From: Verrucomicrobiales bacterium
GTDB taxonomy: Bacteria; Verrucomicrobiota; Verrucomicrobiia; Verrucomicrobiales; DEV007
DNA length: 6,915 nt
Direction: 5' to 3'
Assembly (NCBI GenBank): GCA_023253615.1
Contig: JALRFZ010000153.1
Span: 1 to 6,915, forward strand
Shown: in pieces, positions 6,249 to 6,915 of the stretch
Layout of the letters: each line of letters begins with the position of its first letter
How positions within the stretch are numbered: the first letter of the stretch is position 1
Translations under genes and position numbers: made by a program
Notes under the pieces: generated by a model
The model's database searches: none
Told to the model about the DNA's origin: nothing
The model's input: the letters and a program-made list of their open reading frames with translations, nothing else

Positions 6249-6771
6249 TTATCCGCTGAGCAGCAGGCGCGCGTCCTCGGGCAGGTCTGGGAGCCACTTT
6301 CCGCCCGGCCAGCGCCGCAGGAGGCGGGTCAGCAGCAACGTCCAGCACTGCTCCACGCTCCATCGCTCCGTGATGGAGCGGATGCGGTGCAACTCGTTGC
6401 TGGTGCGTGTTACGGCGTGGGCGATGAGGTCGCCTTTCTCGTGCAGGACGCTGACTTTGACGGTGCGAATAGGAGCATGGGGCGGCTGCGGATGGCTTCC
6501 CGGTGGTGCTCCTCGTCGTAGAAGCGCAGGCAGAGGTTCCACCAGTTGTAGACCAGCGCCACGAGGTTGGCCATGATCCGGGTGGAGGCGAGGCGCCGGG
6601 AGGTGTAGCCGTCCCAGAGCCCCACTGGTTCTTCAATTCGTCGAAGCAGTTCCCGGCGTCGGCCCGGTCGTGGTAGTGCCCGGGGATCACATAACTTTTG
6701 AACCAAGAGACGGGTAGGCGGCCGACGGGATGAAGAAGAGAGTTCCTATCCTTGATCCCATGGAGAGTCAT
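6249..6771 (-). pseudogene. Frameshifted 3' remnant of a DDE transposase, probably IS1380-like
   Basis: Three minus-strand frames join into the C-terminal part of one transposase. The first (from about 6717) has WFKSYVIPG and HYHDRADAGNCFDELKNQWG. The second (from about 6622) has LWDGYTSRRLA, MANLVALVYNWWNL and HREAIRSRPMLLF. The third (from about 6475 to TAA 6251-6249) has VKVSVLHEKGDLIAHAVT through WSVEQCWTLLL. The first break falls at a run of four C (6620-6623, plus strand) and is mended by one extra base. The second also seems to lack several residues. In the Y-x2-R-x3-E-x6-K signature the catalytic Glu is Gly (GGG, 6654-6652). The N-terminal half, with the first two catalytic Asp, is absent, and the tandem array lies beyond. 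The family is judged from memory of DELKNQWG and YNWWN motifs, so the group is less certain than the transposase call. The element cannot move itself. Confidence 0.7.
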
Positions 6772-6915
6772 TGGCTCAGACGCGAAGATCCCGACCCGGC
6801 GGAAAAGGGCCCGGCCCCCGTCTCCTCCACTTCCGTCTCCTCCACTTCCGTCTCCTCCACTTCCGTCTCCTCCACTTCCGTCTCCTCCACTTCCGTCTCC
6901 TCCACTTCCGTCTCC
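6760..6915 (+). CDS. Possible partial ORF carrying the tandem repeat (5' end only)
   Basis: ATG at 6760-6762 opens a frame of 52 codons with no stop before the window edge. It reads MESHWLRREDPDPAEKGPAP and then a repeated Ser-Ser-Thr-Ser-Val unit supplied by the 15-bp array. An array period divisible by three is compatible with coding. Against it, there is no good ribosome binding site at the usual distance, the start overlaps the transposase remnant, and the minus strand is also open through the array (there Gly/Ser/Asp-rich). No family is recognised. Confidence 0.2.
   Translation, partial: MESHWLRREDPDPAEKGPAPVSSTSVSSTSVSSTSVSSTSVSSTSVSSTSVS
6818..6915. repeat. Perfect 15-bp tandem repeat reaching the window edge
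   Basis: The unit TCTCCTCCACTTCCG repeats six full times from 6821 to 6910, with five more bases of the next copy at the edge and three matching bases before the first (6818-6820). All copies are identical. The plus strand is purely C/T except for one A and one G per unit. Translated, it gives a Ser/Thr/Val repeat on the plus strand and a Gly/Ser/Asp repeat on the minus strand. The true copy number is unknown because the array continues past the edge. Confidence 0.97.

Noticed and set aside
6097..6771. Single 224-codon minus-strand gene
   Set aside because: Transposase homology leaves this frame near 6622 and continues in the other two minus frames; the rest is Pro/Arg-rich noise.
6818..6915. 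CRISPR array
   Set aside because: Units are head-to-tail 15-mers with no spacers.

Overview
This is a GC-rich, densely coding window from a probable Gram-negative bacterium. The evidence is secretion/type IV pilus ATPases, a YafK-type envelope protein and a predicted lipoprotein deacetylase. The tandem GspE/PilB genes and the poor use of Shine-Dalgarno sites would fit the PVC group (for example Verrucomicrobiota), but that placement is inference; no marker gene here proves it.

Layout. Positions 1-3055 (minus strand) hold two adjacent GspE/PilB-family ATPases. The upstream one (3055-1379) is complete. The downstream one (1339 to beyond base 1) is normal as far as its Walker B region, then passes in frame into an Ala/Lys/Pro-rich tail that is not part of this family. 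Positions 3056-3197 are a gap with a small repeat and a doubtful 26-codon plus-strand ORF. Positions 3198-4226 (minus) encode a YafK-like L,D-transpeptidase-fold protein whose catalytic Cys position is Ser. It is divergent from mtnP (4336-5229, plus; methylthioadenosine phosphorylase), which is followed by a NodB-type polysaccharide deacetylase (5314-6084, plus) with a terminator overlapping its stop codon. Positions 6249-6771 (minus) hold the frameshifted 3' part of a transposase, probably IS1380-like. The window ends in a perfect 15-bp tandem repeat (6821 to the edge), which may lie in a new plus-strand ORF starting at 6760.

Working together: the ATPase pair would power pilus assembly or type II secretion. 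The YafK-like protein and the deacetylase both act, or once acted, on the cell envelope but are transcribed separately. mtnP is a metabolic gene for methionine and adenine salvage with no evident link to its neighbours.

Most worth a second look: the chimeric ATPase with its abrupt change of codon use at the junction, the Cys-to-Ser YafK homologue, and the perfect tandem array at the right edge. Both edges lie in low-complexity sequence, so an assembly artefact must be excluded before the chimera is read as biology. I found no convincing new multi-gene system, CRISPR array, tRNA or rRNA.
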